Origin: CAZGCA01 sp964524145 | GTDB taxonomy: Bacteria; Hydrogenedentota; CAZGCA01 | Assembly (NCBI GenBank): GCA_964524145.1 | Contig: CAZGCA010000057.1 | Location: forward strand, 1 to 41,287 | Direction of reading: 5' to 3' | DNA: 41,287 nt | Part shown: one piece after another, positions 7,578 through 16,690 of the stretch | How the letters are laid out: every line of letters starts with the position of its first letter | How positions within the stretch are numbered: position 1 is the first letter of the stretch | Position numbers and translations under genes: made by a program | The notes under the pieces: generated by a model | The model's input: only the letters and a program-made list of their open reading frames with translations | What the model was told of the DNA's origin: nothing | Databases searched by the model: none

Positions 7578-8549
7578 ATGGAGCCCGTTATTGAGATTGA
7601 AGATCTGACAAAAGTGTACGTCTCTGCGTTTGGTGGGAGTCGCCTGCGCGCTCTCAACAAGCTCAGCCTGGTTGTGGAGAAGGGTGAGTTGTTCGGGTTT
7701 CTGGGGCCAAACGGTTCCGGTAAGACGACGACTGTCAAGCTGTTGCTTGGGCTTATCTTCCCGACCTCGGGCAAGATGCGGATGCTCGGCCGCAGCGTCT
7801 ATAGCCGTGGCGTTAAACGCCAGATAGGGTATCTCCCGGAGGGTCCGTATTGGCCGGAGTTCCTGAGCGGAGCGGAAGTGTTGCGGTTCTACGGCCAACT
7901 GTACGGCATGCGCGGTAAAGAGTTGGAGCGGCGTATGGATGAGACGCTCTCGCTGGTCGGGCTGAGCGACGCGCGCGATGTGCTCGTGAAGTTCTATTCC
8001 AAAGGCATGCGTCAGCGTATCGGACTGGGCCAGGCGTTGCTGAGCGATCCGGACGTGCTGCTGCTCGACGAGCCGACGACGGGGCTCGACCCCATAGCGA
8101 GACGTGAGATTCGCGACGTGCTGGTCAACCTGAGGGATGCGGGCAAGACGCTTTTTGTCTGTTCGCACGAGTTGCTCGAAGTGGAGCTGATGTGCGACCG
8201 CGTCGGCATAATCCACCGGGGCGACCTTGTCGAGTGCGGTCGCGTCGAAGATCTTATATGGTCCGACAAGGACGTCGAGATCACCATGAGCAATGCCAGC
8301 GAATCCCTCAAGGAAGGGATGGCGTCGGAAGGGATGGAACTTGCGGACGCCGGCAGGGAGAGCGTGCGTCTCTCCGTGTCGCGCGATAAGGATATCTTCA
8401 AGGTGCTGGACAGAATCAGCGACGACGGCGCAACACTTATCAGCATGACACCGCGAAAGGAGTCGCTCGAAGATATATTCGTGCGCTCCGTGCAAGATGG
8501 TGGTGCTGCCGAGACGAGCCGGCAGGAGGAGCCGGAGGGTTCTGAATAG
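7578..8549 (+). CDS. ABC transporter ATP-binding protein (ABC-2 type exporter)
   Basis: A 323-residue ATPase. Walker A is GPNGSGKTT (43-51), the signature loop is the YSKGMRQR form (140-147), Walker B is VLLLDEP (160-166) and the H-loop His is in CSHE (197). The signature and the C-terminal extension after residue 220 are those of CcmA/NatA-like subunits that pair with ABC-2 permeases. It would energise the permease encoded 20 bases downstream. The third gene, a membrane-anchored TPR protein, overlaps the permease gene, so all three probably act together. The exported substrate is unknown; such systems carry polysaccharides, lipids, peptides or Na+, or affect envelope assembly. Confidence 0.95.
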   Translation: MEPVIEIEDLTKVYVSAFGGSRLRALNKLSLVVEKGELFGFLGPNGSGKTTTVKLLLGLIFPTSGKMRMLGRSVYSRGVKRQIGYLPEGPYWPEFLSGAEVLRFYGQLYGMRGKELERRMDETLSLVGLSDARDVLVKFYSKGMRQRIGLGQALLSDPDVLLLDEPTTGLDPIARREIRDVLVNLRDAGKTLFVCSHELLEVELMCDRVGIIHRGDLVECGRVEDLIWSDKDVEITMSNASESLKEGMASEGMELADAGRESVRLSVSRDKDIFKVLDRISDDGATLISMTPRKESLEDIFVRSVQDGGAAETSRQEEPEGSE

Positions 8550-8569
8550 TCGTTTTTCGCTAGGAGGCA

Positions 8570-9502
8570 ATGATGACATTTGCAAGATTTTTTGTTTGGC
8601 TGTTGGGCATATTGCTGGTGCTGTGGTTCCTGGCAGCCCGCAATTTGGGGTTGCCGCTCATACTAGTGCTCACGATCATAGCAGCGGTCGTGCTATTCTT
8701 TGCGGTCAAGTTTCTCGCGCGGACTAACGTCTGGGTGCTCGCAGAGAACACGTTCCGCGAAAGCATCAGGAAGAAAGTGCTGGTGGGATTCCTGATCGTA
8801 TCGCTGCTGGTGATCGGTGGCTCGACGTTTCTTACGGTGCTTTCGCCCGGCGAAGAGCTCAAGATGGTGAAAGACGTCTGTGCCAGCGCGGTCGGCATAT
8901 TCGGTATGCTGATAGCGGTGTTCGTCTCCGGCTCGGTTCTGCCTTCGGAGGTCGAGAACCGGACCGTCTACACACTGCTGTCAAAACCGGTGAGACGGTT
9001 CGAGTATCTAGCGGGCAAGTTCATCGGAGTTCAAATCACGGTATTGCTCAACTTGACGCTGATGGCAGGTCTGTTCCTGATAATACTGTACACGCGGGAG
9101 AAGATATTCTCGGCAGTCCTGGTGAAATCAGTCTTTCTGACATACTTCGAGCTGGCGATTCTTTCTGCGTTCACCTTCGCCGTTTCGTCGCTGGCATCGT
9201 CGCCGACGCTGCCGATCATATGCGGGGTGTTCATCTACATCAACGGCCATCTGGTCGAGTACCTGAAAAACCTGAGCGACCACGCGTCAGGCCAATCGGC
9301 GGTGCTCGAGTACATTATCAAGACGTTGTACTGGGTGTTGCCCAACCTGAGCAACTACAACTTGCGTAACGAGCTTATTCACCTTGCCCCGAACGATCCG
9401 ACCATTCACGTACGCATGGTCAGCCTCACGACGTACGGCGTGCTGTGCGTCGCGGTCGGGTTCCTGATCACGTGCTGGATATTCCGCAGAAGAGAGCTAT
9501 GA
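8570..9502 (+). CDS. ABC-2 type transporter permease
   Basis: A 310-residue membrane protein with two N-terminal hydrophobic segments (about 5-45) and four further segments in the second half. The motif ENTFRESIRKKVLVGFLIVS and the later VENRTVYTLLSKPVRRFEYLAGKF are typical of ABC-2 permeases of the NatB/GldF-like kind, in which a cytoplasmic loop contacts the ATPase. A strong AGGAGG precedes two adjacent ATG codons (8570 and 8573); either may be used. Its stop codon overlaps the ATG of the following TPR gene in an ATGA arrangement, showing translational coupling. Confidence 0.93.
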   Translation: MMTFARFFVWLLGILLVLWFLAARNLGLPLILVLTIIAAVVLFFAVKFLARTNVWVLAENTFRESIRKKVLVGFLIVSLLVIGGSTFLTVLSPGEELKMVKDVCASAVGIFGMLIAVFVSGSVLPSEVENRTVYTLLSKPVRRFEYLAGKFIGVQITVLLNLTLMAGLFLIILYTREKIFSAVLVKSVFLTYFELAILSAFTFAVSSLASSPTLPIICGVFIYINGHLVEYLKNLSDHASGQSAVLEYIIKTLYWVLPNLSNYNLRNELIHLAPNDPTIHVRMVSLTTYGVLCVAVGFLITCWIFRRREL

Positions 9503-10743
9503 TGGAGAGCGCGAGCCGAACAGACGAGAGCATGGCTGAAGCACGGCCAAAAGGGCGCCATCTGGCCTTTGCTGCTGTGCTTGCCGTGTTGTTGGTGGGT
9601 GTGGGGCTCCAGCAGGCGAAGATCGACCGGCAGCGTGTGAGCGTGAGCTTTTACCGCTGGATCGAGAAACAGCGTGCTCGGGCGTTGCACCCGGACACCG
9701 TTGTCACCGTCGAGAAAGGTGAGGAGGAGGAGTTTTTCGAGCGGGTCAAAGGCTTTGTTGACCAGGGGATAAAGAAGATGGATCCCGGCGTGGGAGGCTT
9801 GGCTGACCCGCAACTGAAAGCCCCTGCCGTGTGGAATATTGCCAGCACTCCATTGATGAAAGACTACAGGAAAGAGTTCCTGGTTCTTCTGAAAGCGAAG
9901 AAGGTGAAGGGCGTGGAAAGCGACCTCGCTCTGATGGAGCCGGGGGTGGGAGCGTATCTGGGAACGCTCATGCTCGGGTTCAGGAACATTGTGGCGGACC
10001 TGTTGTGGCTCAAGGTGGACGAGTACTGGCACAAAGGGCTTCTCAACCGGATGCTGCCAATGATGTACACTGTCGTCCGGCTGGACCCTCACTTCCTCGA
10101 CGCGTATGCTATCGGGGCATGGCATCTCGCGTACAACGCGTACGCAGCCGTTGACGATCCCGAGGAGAAACAGGTGTTTGTCACGAGAGCTATAGCATTT
10201 CTGCAGGACGGCATAGAGCGCAACCCCACACGGTTCAAGCTCTACTTCGAGCTGGGCTATGGAATTTACTACCTGAAGACGAAGGAGTACGAAAAGGCTG
10301 TGGTCGAGATCGAGCGCGCGGTGCGGTGCGACGATCACGAGCCGGTGCACGAGCGCATGTTGCTGCACGCTTACGAACGAAGCGGACGGTACGAGGACTC
10401 GCTGCGAGGCTGGGTCATATACCTCGAAGAGCACCCTGATAATCTTGTTGCGCCACGGTTCGTTCTGCGGGAACGGGCTCTCATACTCGAGAACGATGGG
10501 CAGGAGGACGCGGCGTACAAGATCTGGCAGGAGATGTACGAGAAGTATCCGGGTAACGAGTTTGCCGACGTCCACATCACCAGGATTGACGCGGCGAGGG
10601 CCGAACGCAAGGGACGGTACCAGGAAGCCATCACCCTCTATCAGCAGTTCATAGACAAGAAGTATCCCACTGTGTATGATGAAGCGCTGGAGAATATCGC
10701 GAGGCTTCGGCAGAAGATGAGCGAGGCAAAAAGTGGGGCCTGA
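9499..10743 (+). CDS. Membrane-anchored TPR protein of the ABC operon
   Basis: A 414-residue protein with one transmembrane segment (about 20-37) after a short charged cytoplasmic tail, then a large, mainly helical, probably periplasmic part. TPR-like helix pairs are visible from about 155 onward, for example the segment around FKLYFELGYGIYYLKTKEYE and the later GRYEDSLRGW and GRYQEAITLY repeats. TPRs mediate protein-protein contacts, so a docking or scaffold role for the transporter is likely. The open frame reaches back to 9445 inside the permease gene, but the ATGA overlap at 9499 is the natural start. I do not recognise a named orthologue. Confidence 0.8.
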   Translation: MMESASRTDESMAEARPKGRHLAFAAVLAVLLVGVGLQQAKIDRQRVSVSFYRWIEKQRARALHPDTVVTVEKGEEEEFFERVKGFVDQGIKKMDPGVGGLADPQLKAPAVWNIASTPLMKDYRKEFLVLLKAKKVKGVESDLALMEPGVGAYLGTLMLGFRNIVADLLWLKVDEYWHKGLLNRMLPMMYTVVRLDPHFLDAYAIGAWHLAYNAYAAVDDPEEKQVFVTRAIAFLQDGIERNPTRFKLYFELGYGIYYLKTKEYEKAVVEIERAVRCDDHEPVHERMLLHAYERSGRYEDSLRGWVIYLEEHPDNLVAPRFVLRERALILENDGQEDAAYKIWQEMYEKYPGNEFADVHITRIDAARAERKGRYQEAITLYQQFIDKKYPTVYDEALENIARLRQKMSEAKSGA

Positions 10744-10814
10744 ACCTTCTTCCTTGTGTTCCTTCTTTTAGCCTTGTGGTAGGCGGCTGTTTTTCACGGT
10801 GGGAGCGATCTCCT

Positions 10815-10842
10815 TTCACATCAGTGTCGTTGGGGATATAGG
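10815..10842 (+). promoter_or_regulatory. Possible promoter for pheST
   Basis: TTCACA (10815-10820), a 16-bp spacer and TATAGG (10837-10842) form a weak sigma-70-like site, about 70 bases before the GTG start. I see no T-box (no GGTGGTACCGCG-like antiterminator) and no Phe-rich leader peptide. Confidence 0.3.
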
Positions 10843-10881
10843 TATCGCCGAGAAAGACGGACTAAAGCATATTCAGATCGG

Positions 10882-10914
10882 CAACAGGTAGCTGTTGAGC
10901 AAGAGGTACTCCTC
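10882..10914 (+). promoter_or_regulatory. Leader hairpins covering the pheS ribosome binding site
   Basis: A perfect CAACAG-GTAG-CTGTTG stem-loop (10882-10897) is followed by GAGG-TACT-CCTC (10903-10914), which pairs the Shine-Dalgarno GAGG with the four bases just before the GTG start. The second stem is only four GC-rich pairs, so regulation is a suggestion. Confidence 0.35.
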
Positions 10915-11919
10915 GTGACCGCCACACTCGAAAAGCTGGAGAGCGAAGCCAAGTCAGAGATCGAACGTTGCGAGTCGAAGAAAGACCTCGACTCGCTGCG
11001 GGTAAAGTATACCGGCAAGAAGAGCCAGTTGACGCAGACGCTGAGGTCGCTCGGCTCGATGCCTTCCGAGCAGAGGCGGGAGGTGGGTCAGGCTGCGAAT
11101 CGTATCAAGAGCGAGATAGAGGCGGCGATCAAGGCGAAACGGGCACGCCTCTCGACCGAGCCGGCCTCGCGTGAGTCTCTCGACATCACGCTGCCGGGCC
11201 GGACCAGAAGAGAGGGTCGGCTGCACCCGATTATAACGACGATGGACGAGATAGTGGACATCTTCCTTCAACTCGGGTTCCGGGTCGAGGAAGGTCCTGA
11301 GGTCGAAAGCGAGTATTACAACTTCGTCAGCCTCAACATGCCGAAGGATCACCCGTGCCGGGATATGCAGGACACGTTTTACGTTTCCGAGGACGTGGTT
11401 TTGCGGACGCACACTTCGCCCGTACAGACGCGCACGATGGAGAAGTACCGCCCGCCGGTACGTGTCGTGGCGCCGGGCAAGGTGTATCGCCGCGACGCGG
11501 ACGTATCGCACAGCCCGATGTTCTTCCAGGTGGAAGGGTTTGCAGTGGACGAGGACATCACGTTCGCCGATCTTCGAGGCACGCTCACGACATTCCTGCA
11601 CAGGTTCTTCGGCCCCGAGATACCCGTCAGGTTCCGGGCGAGCTATTTCCCGTTCACTGAACCGAGCGGCGAGATTGACATCGGTTGTGTTGTGTGTGGG
11701 GGCGAAGGGTGCAGGGTCTGCAAGCAGACGGGCTGGCTGGAGATTCTGGGTTGCGGCATGATACACCCGGAAGTGTTCCGGCACGTCGACTACGACTATG
11801 AGAAATACACAGGGTTTGCGTTCGGCATGGGTGTGGACCGTATCGCGATGCTGAAATACGGTATAGACGACATCAAGCTGTTTTTCGAGAATGACCATCG
11901 GTTTCTCGATCAGTTCTAA
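10915..11919 (+). CDS. pheS: Phenylalanyl-tRNA synthetase alpha subunit
   Basis: A 334-residue class II synthetase subunit that charges tRNA-Phe as an alpha2-beta2 complex with PheT. The N-terminal 90 residues form the tRNA-binding coiled coil. Motif 2 is seen around GKVYRRDADVSHSPMFFQVEG, and motif 3 as GFAFGMGVDRIAMLKYG. FRASYFPFTEPS and the four-cysteine CVVCGGEGCRVC knuckle before GWLEILGCGM are characteristic of bacterial PheS. The start is GTG at 10915, preceded by AGAGG. pheT begins 25 bases downstream. Confidence 0.98.
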   Translation: MTATLEKLESEAKSEIERCESKKDLDSLRVKYTGKKSQLTQTLRSLGSMPSEQRREVGQAANRIKSEIEAAIKAKRARLSTEPASRESLDITLPGRTRREGRLHPIITTMDEIVDIFLQLGFRVEEGPEVESEYYNFVSLNMPKDHPCRDMQDTFYVSEDVVLRTHTSPVQTRTMEKYRPPVRVVAPGKVYRRDADVSHSPMFFQVEGFAVDEDITFADLRGTLTTFLHRFFGPEIPVRFRASYFPFTEPSGEIDIGCVVCGGEGCRVCKQTGWLEILGCGMIHPEVFRHVDYDYEKYTGFAFGMGVDRIAMLKYGIDDIKLFFENDHRFLDQF

Positions 11920-11944
11920 CATGCGAAGGGAGTTGGCGGACTAG

Positions 11945-14374
11945 ATGCTGGTTCCGTATGAGTGGCTGAAAGAGTATGTGGACTGCGACCTTTCGGTCGA
12001 TGAAGTGACGTCCTGGCTCACGAACGTCGGTCTCGAAGTAGAGGACGTAGAGGCGTGCGGTGCGAACGTTTCGGGAGTCGTTGTCGGGGAGATACTCTCG
12101 ATAGACCTTCACCCGAACGCGGACAAGCTCGTAGTGTGCCGGGTTGACGTCGGCGCCGGCGAGCGCACCATTGTCTGCGGTGCCAGGAACATGAAGGTGG
12201 GGGACAAAGTGCCGACAGCGCTCGTTGGAGCATGCATAGAGTCGAGCCTCAAGGACGACGATGCCTCCGAGACCGGGAAACCGTTCAAGATAGGCAAAGC
12301 GAAGCTGCGCGGCGTGTCTTCGGAAGGCATGATGTGTTCCGGGAAGGAGCTGGGTGTCGACGATGACGCGACAGGACTGCTCATACTGGAGCCGGACGCA
12401 CGTGTTGGCGCGGACGTGCGCGAGCTGCTCGGCCTTGATGACACCGTATTCGATATCTACGTCACGGCTGTCCGGCCCGATTGTGCGAGCATCGTCGGCG
12501 TGGCTCGCGAGGTTTCGGTCTGCTGCAAGAGCAGCGTCCGCGTGCCGAGCGGAGCACCCGAGGAGACCGGTCCGCCCGTCGAAGACCTCACATCGGTTAC
12601 GATTGACGCGCCGGACCTGTGTCCTCGTTATGCCGCACGTGTCATTCAAGGGGTCGCGGTCGGCCCATCCCCGGGCTGGCTCGTGTCGCGGTTGCGTAAG
12701 GTAGGCCTCCGTTCGATCAACAACGTGGTGGATGTGACCAACTACGTTCTCATGGAACTGGGTCATCCGTTGCACGCGTTTGATTACGACACGCTCGGTG
12801 AGCACCGGATAGTGGTGCGACGCGCGAACGCCGGCGAAACGATAACCTCGATTGACGGCATCGAGCGGGAACTGACGTCCGAGATGCTTGTGATAGCGGA
12901 CGCATCAAGAGCGGTGGCGGTAGCGGGCGTGATGGGCGGGGTGGATACGGAGGTTTCCGATAGCACGACCAACGTGCTGCTCGAGAGTGCGTACTTTGAA
13001 CCGCGGTCCATACGCACGACCGCGAAGAAGCTTGCCTTGCCCACGGAAGCGTCGTACAGGTTCGAGAGGGGTGCGGACCTGCACGGTGTTGTGGACGCGA
13101 TCGACAGAGCGACGTGCCTGATACTCGACTTGTGCGGTGGAACGTGCGCCGCGGGCGTGTTCGATTGTTATCCGGCACCGGCGACGTCGGACCCGGTGGT
13201 GCTGCGGCCGAGCCGGGTGACCCGTATGCTGGGCGTTGAGATTACGGATGACGAGGTTGATGAGATTCTCGGTCGGCTGGGGTTCGCTGTGACGCGCGGT
13301 GCCGAGGGTTTCCTGGTAAACGTGCCGAGCTTTCGTCGTGACATAAAGATGGAGACCGACCTGATAGAGGAGGTTGCACGTATCTACGGGTATGACAGGC
13401 TGCCTGCGGCAACGCGGATCGGCAGGGTAGGGGAGACCTCCCCCGATACGAGAACCAGGTCGGTACGAAAAGCCAGGGAAATTCTTGCTGCGCTTGGCAT
13501 GTCCGAGGTCGTCTCGTTGAGCTTTTCCAATCCAGCACTGGTTGAGAAAGCGCGCCTTGGCACCGACTACAAAGACATGCTTTTTCTGATGAACCCGCTT
13601 TCGGATGAGCAGCCAGCGTTGCGTACTTCATTGTTGCCCGGCTTGTTGAGTATTCTGGGCAACAGGAGCCGCCACGGCGGCCGCAACAGCTATATCTTCG
13701 AGGTGGGAAGAGTGTTTACCCCGACGCAATCGGAGGTGTTGCCGCAAGAACGACAGTCTCTTGGCCTGGCCGTTACGGGCGCGAGAGAACCCGTTCATTG
13801 GGGCAGGGAGGAGGCCGGGACGGACTTCTTCGACTTGAAAGGAATCGTTTTCGAGTTTGCTGAACGTCTCCGGGCCGCAAGCATTGAACTCGAGCCGGAC
13901 ACCCTCCCGACGTTCGCCCGGGCATCAAGCGTTGCCCTCGCGGTCGACGGCAAGCGTTGCGGCGTGATGGGTGAAGTGGTGGGGGAAGTGCTTGAGGCGT
14001 TTGAGATAGATGGAAAGGTGTATCTGGCAGAGATCGATCTGGACGTTTTGCTGGAGAGCGTTGAGCCCGCGGTACGTTACAAGCCGTACTCGAAGTTTCC
14101 GGCGTCAACCCGTGACCTGGCGGTTGTCGTGGACGAGGGGACGAAGGCGGGCGATATGACGACGGCGATTTGGCGTGCGGGAACGCCGGTCGTAGTCGAT
14201 GTTGTGCTGTTCGATCTCTACCGTGGAAAACCTGTCGCGAAAGGGAAGAAAAGTCTCGCGTTCGCCATCAGGTATCAGGCGGACGATCGCACCCTGACTG
14301 AAGACGAAATCGATGAAGTGCACGAGAGGGTGCTCGGAGCTCTCGAACAGGAGTTTGGTGCTCAGCGCAGGTAA
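11945..14374 (+). CDS. pheT: Phenylalanyl-tRNA synthetase beta subunit
   Basis: An 809-residue subunit of normal length. Domains in order: the N-terminal tRNA-binding EMAP-like domain (about 40-155, with HPNADKLVVCRVDVG), the B3/B4 domain that contains the editing site (about 215-395), the B5 domain (about 410-475), the catalytic-like core (about 490-700) and the C-terminal ferredoxin-fold anticodon-binding domain (about 715-809, beginning near YKPYSKFPASTRDLAVVVD). It assembles with PheS, and its B3/B4 region normally clears mischarged tyrosine. The ATG follows pheS closely. Confidence 0.98.
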   Translation: MLVPYEWLKEYVDCDLSVDEVTSWLTNVGLEVEDVEACGANVSGVVVGEILSIDLHPNADKLVVCRVDVGAGERTIVCGARNMKVGDKVPTALVGACIESSLKDDDASETGKPFKIGKAKLRGVSSEGMMCSGKELGVDDDATGLLILEPDARVGADVRELLGLDDTVFDIYVTAVRPDCASIVGVAREVSVCCKSSVRVPSGAPEETGPPVEDLTSVTIDAPDLCPRYAARVIQGVAVGPSPGWLVSRLRKVGLRSINNVVDVTNYVLMELGHPLHAFDYDTLGEHRIVVRRANAGETITSIDGIERELTSEMLVIADASRAVAVAGVMGGVDTEVSDSTTNVLLESAYFEPRSIRTTAKKLALPTEASYRFERGADLHGVVDAIDRATCLILDLCGGTCAAGVFDCYPAPATSDPVVLRPSRVTRMLGVEITDDEVDEILGRLGFAVTRGAEGFLVNVPSFRRDIKMETDLIEEVARIYGYDRLPAATRIGRVGETSPDTRTRSVRKAREILAALGMSEVVSLSFSNPALVEKARLGTDYKDMLFLMNPLSDEQPALRTSLLPGLLSILGNRSRHGGRNSYIFEVGRVFTPTQSEVLPQERQSLGLAVTGAREPVHWGREEAGTDFFDLKGIVFEFAERLRAASIELEPDTLPTFARASSVALAVDGKRCGVMGEVVGEVLEAFEIDGKVYLAEIDLDVLLESVEPAVRYKPYSKFPASTRDLAVVVDEGTKAGDMTTAIWRAGTPVVVDVVLFDLYRGKPVAKGKKSLAFAIRYQADDRTLTEDEIDEVHERVLGALEQEFGAQRR

Positions 14375-14379
14375 GAAGC

Positions 14380-14670
14380 GTGTTTGACGAGAAGCTTGCT
14401 GAACTCGAAGAGCAGGTCGAGTGGGCTGTGCAGCAGTTGGAGGAGCTCAACGCGGAGAATGCCGCCATCAAGGCCGAGAAAGAGAAGCTTGAACGTCAGA
14501 TCGGGCTGACGCAGAGGAAGCTGGAGGTGCTCGAGCAGAGCCCGGAGAATTATCTGAAACTGAAGAAGCAGAACGAGGTCTATGCACGCGAACGGCGGGA
14601 GGTTGTCGAGGCTGTCCGGAGAATACGAAAACACGTGGCCGGGCTAAGAGCGGGGATACTGGAAGAATGA
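14380..14670 (+). CDS. Small coiled-coil protein between pheT and zapA (ZapB-like position)
   Basis: A 96-residue, highly charged, almost entirely helical protein with a long coiled coil (about residues 4-60) rich in Glu, Lys, Leu and Gln. The start is a GTG at 14380, five bases after the pheT stop, and its end overlaps zapA by four bases (ATGA). In other bacteria small coiled-coil proteins in this position next to zapA are thought to be division-ring or septum factors like ZapB. The resemblance is of type and position; I cannot show orthology. Confidence 0.7.
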   Translation: MFDEKLAELEEQVEWAVQQLEELNAENAAIKAEKEKLERQIGLTQRKLEVLEQSPENYLKLKKQNEVYARERREVVEAVRRIRKHVAGLRAGILEE

Positions 14671-14969
14671 ACGAGACAGAAGGCGTCAAAGTCACCATCT
14701 TCGGCACGCAGTATACCCTGATCGACTCGGAGGGACGAGGGGAGGCTCACATCCGGGAGATCGCGTCGTATGTCGATGACAAGATGAACGAGATATACGA
14801 TCAGACCCGGCTTGCCGCCTCCACGAAAGTGGCGGTGCTGGCCGCGCTCGAGATAGCCGAGGAACTCTTCGAGGAACAGCGGACTGCGCTGCAAGTGGAC
14901 GAAGGCGCCATTTCGCGTATCGAGACGATGGTCGACGCCATCAATACAGCGAGAAGGTCCGAGCAATAA
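14667..14969 (+). CDS. zapA: Cell division protein ZapA
   Basis: A 100-residue protein. The N-terminal globular part (KVTIFGTQYTLIDSEGR...HIREIASYVDDKMNEI) followed by a helical, coiled-coil C-terminus is the ZapA pattern; ZapA bundles FtsZ filaments at the mid-cell ring. It overlaps the preceding coiled-coil gene by four bases. The pheT-zapA arrangement recurs in several Gram-negative lineages. Its presence implies an FtsZ-dividing organism. Confidence 0.9.
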   Translation: MNETEGVKVTIFGTQYTLIDSEGRGEAHIREIASYVDDKMNEIYDQTRLAASTKVAVLAALEIAEELFEEQRTALQVDEGAISRIETMVDAINTARRSEQ

Positions 14970-15037
14970 GCGCGTGCGTCGCCAGTGTCGGCACCGATTC
15001 GCAGTAGCTAAGCGGCTCCAGCTCGGAAACCATCACC

Positions 15038-15583
15038 ATGTCGCAACGGTCGAACAGTGGGAAGACGTCAGGAATGGGGGATCGCTCCGTATCTGCGCAG
15101 AACGGGCCGATAGTCCTGGCCACACCTTTCGGAGCGGTTGCCGTCTATTGGAGCGCCGACGGTATCTGCCGGATCGACCTAAATCCTCTGGCGAGTGTCT
15201 CGAGCGTGACCGGGACATCATGCGCACCGCGCTTCGTCAGGAGCACCCTCGACGAGCTTGACCGATACTTCAGCGGGATGCCTGTAGAGTTCGAGAACGT
15301 GCCGGTCGACGAGTCTTCCGGGACCGCCTTTCAGAGAGCCGCCTGGCGGGAATTGCGGCGCATACCGTACGGACAAACTCGCTCGTATTGCCAGATCGCG
15401 AGTGGAATAGGGAAGCCGAGAGCTGTGCGCGCTGTCGGTTCCGCATTGGGACGCAATCCTGTGCCGATAGTCATCCCGTGCCATCGCGTTATCCGGAAAG
15501 ACGGAGCATTGGGCGGGTTCGGGGCCGGACTCGGTTGGAAGCGGAAACTACTCTCGCTCGAGTCTTCGAGTCAGCCCCGGTGA
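15038..15583 (+). CDS. ogt: Methylated-DNA--protein-cysteine methyltransferase (Ogt/MGMT)
   Basis: A 181-residue suicide DNA-repair protein that takes alkyl groups from O6-alkylguanine onto its own cysteine. The acceptor motif IPCHRV is present (Cys148), with the helix-turn-helix region FQRAAWRELRRIPYGQTRSY just before and GGFGAGLGWKRKLL after. Length is typical for an Ogt-type protein with a short N-terminal domain. The ATG at 15038 has a GGAAA nine bases upstream; an ATG at 15074 is a possible alternative. It sits 69 bases after zapA on the same strand and may be read through from the pheST unit. Confidence 0.95.
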   Translation: MSQRSNSGKTSGMGDRSVSAQNGPIVLATPFGAVAVYWSADGICRIDLNPLASVSSVTGTSCAPRFVRSTLDELDRYFSGMPVEFENVPVDESSGTAFQRAAWRELRRIPYGQTRSYCQIASGIGKPRAVRAVGSALGRNPVPIVIPCHRVIRKDGALGGFGAGLGWKRKLLSLESSSQPR

Positions 15584-15650
15584 CTACCGGAAGCGGGGTA
15601 GGGCACACCAGCGCAGGGTAGGGGGCTCATGTCGAGCAGATGCGCTCGCT

Positions 15651-16640
15651 CTATTTGCTGAGCATCCCGAGATCGTGGAGCACCACGCCGGCTGCGCCCG
15701 TTACGCCCGCGTCATCGCCGAGCCGCGAAACGCGTATTTGGACACGCTTGGCGGGTATTTCGAACGTACGCCGGTCAATCTCGTGACGCATGGAAGGAAT
15801 TATGAACTCTTCCGCCGCAGCGGAGATACCGCCGCTCAATACAATCATCTCTGGGTTGAAGATGTTTACCAGGCTGGCGGATCCGATGCCGAGATAGCGT
15901 CCCAGGTCGGCGAACACCTCCTGTGCGTAAGCATCATTCTGTTTGGCAGCGTCATAGATGGTCTTTGGCGTTATATCATCGACTGAAGCCACCATTTTCG
16001 TGAGTAACGTCTCCTGCCCCGTGAGTATTCCTCCCACTGTACGGTCCAGTATGCCTTTTGTGGATGCAAACGCTTCGAGACAGCCACTATTGCCGCAGCC
16101 GCAGACGGGGCCGTCGGGATTTATCGTGATGTGGCCCAGTTCCGCAGCAGAACCGTCAATACCGCGTAATACCTTGCCGTCTATCAGCACGCCACCGCCT
16201 ATCCCCGTGCCTAATGTGAGGCATACAAGCGTGCTGACCTCTCTCCCTTCGCCCACCCACAGCTCAGCAATAGCGGCAGCGTTGGCGTCGTTGTCCAGAA
16301 ACGCCCGCAATCCGGTCTTCTCACCGAGAATATCTCGCAAAGCAAGGTTTTCCCAGCCGGGAATATTGGGCGTCTCGTAGACTATTCCGGTAGCAGGGTT
16401 AAGAGGGCCTGGGGAGCCGATACCGAGCCCCAACAGGTCGTCCTTCCTGACCCCGCTTTCCCTGATAGCCTCCAACACTGCGCCGGCAATACCATCAAGA
16501 GTAGCCTCAGGTCCGCGTTCTCCCTCGGTCGGTCGCGATATCTTGTCCCCGATTATGCCGCCCTTGAGGTCGAGTACCCCCGCTTTTATTCTCGTCCCCC
16601 CAATGTCGACTCCAGCAACGTGATTCCCGTGCTCTGTCAT
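15651..16640 (-). CDS. ROK-family sugar kinase (glucokinase-like)
   Basis: A 329-residue kinase. The phosphate-binding motif VDIGGTRIKAG opens the protein. DNDANAAA carries the catalytic Asp (118). The ROK zinc motif is complete: ELGH (His170) and CGCGNSGCLEAFAS (Cys180, Cys182, Cys187). These enzymes phosphorylate glucose, mannose, N-acetylglucosamine or N-acetylmannosamine. There is no N-terminal helix-turn-helix, so it is an enzyme and not a ROK repressor. The open frame starts at 16676, but the promoter at 16691-16719 places the transcript start near 16684, and AAAGGG precedes the ATG at 16640. The nearby GH84 hexosaminidase makes an amino-sugar substrate thinkable, but the genes are not linked. 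Confidence 0.93.
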   Translation of the reverse strand: MTEHGNHVAGVDIGGTRIKAGVLDLKGGIIGDKISRPTEGERGPEATLDGIAGAVLEAIRESGVRKDDLLGLGIGSPGPLNPATGIVYETPNIPGWENLALRDILGEKTGLRAFLDNDANAAAIAELWVGEGREVSTLVCLTLGTGIGGGVLIDGKVLRGIDGSAAELGHITINPDGPVCGCGNSGCLEAFASTKGILDRTVGGILTGQETLLTKMVASVDDITPKTIYDAAKQNDAYAQEVFADLGRYLGIGSASLVNIFNPEMIVLSGGISAAAEEFIIPSMRHEIDRRTFEIPAKRVQIRVSRLGDDAGVTGAAGVVLHDLGMLSK

Positions 16641-16690
16641 CTTTGACCCTTTCACCACATTTGCCTCTCTCGGCATTGATCGTCGTCCTC

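Noticed and set aside
14970..15073. 6S RNA, which often lies downstream of zapA
   Set aside because: The gap is too short (about 70-100 bp) and I could not fold a long rod with a central bubble; needs an Rfam RF00013 search to settle.
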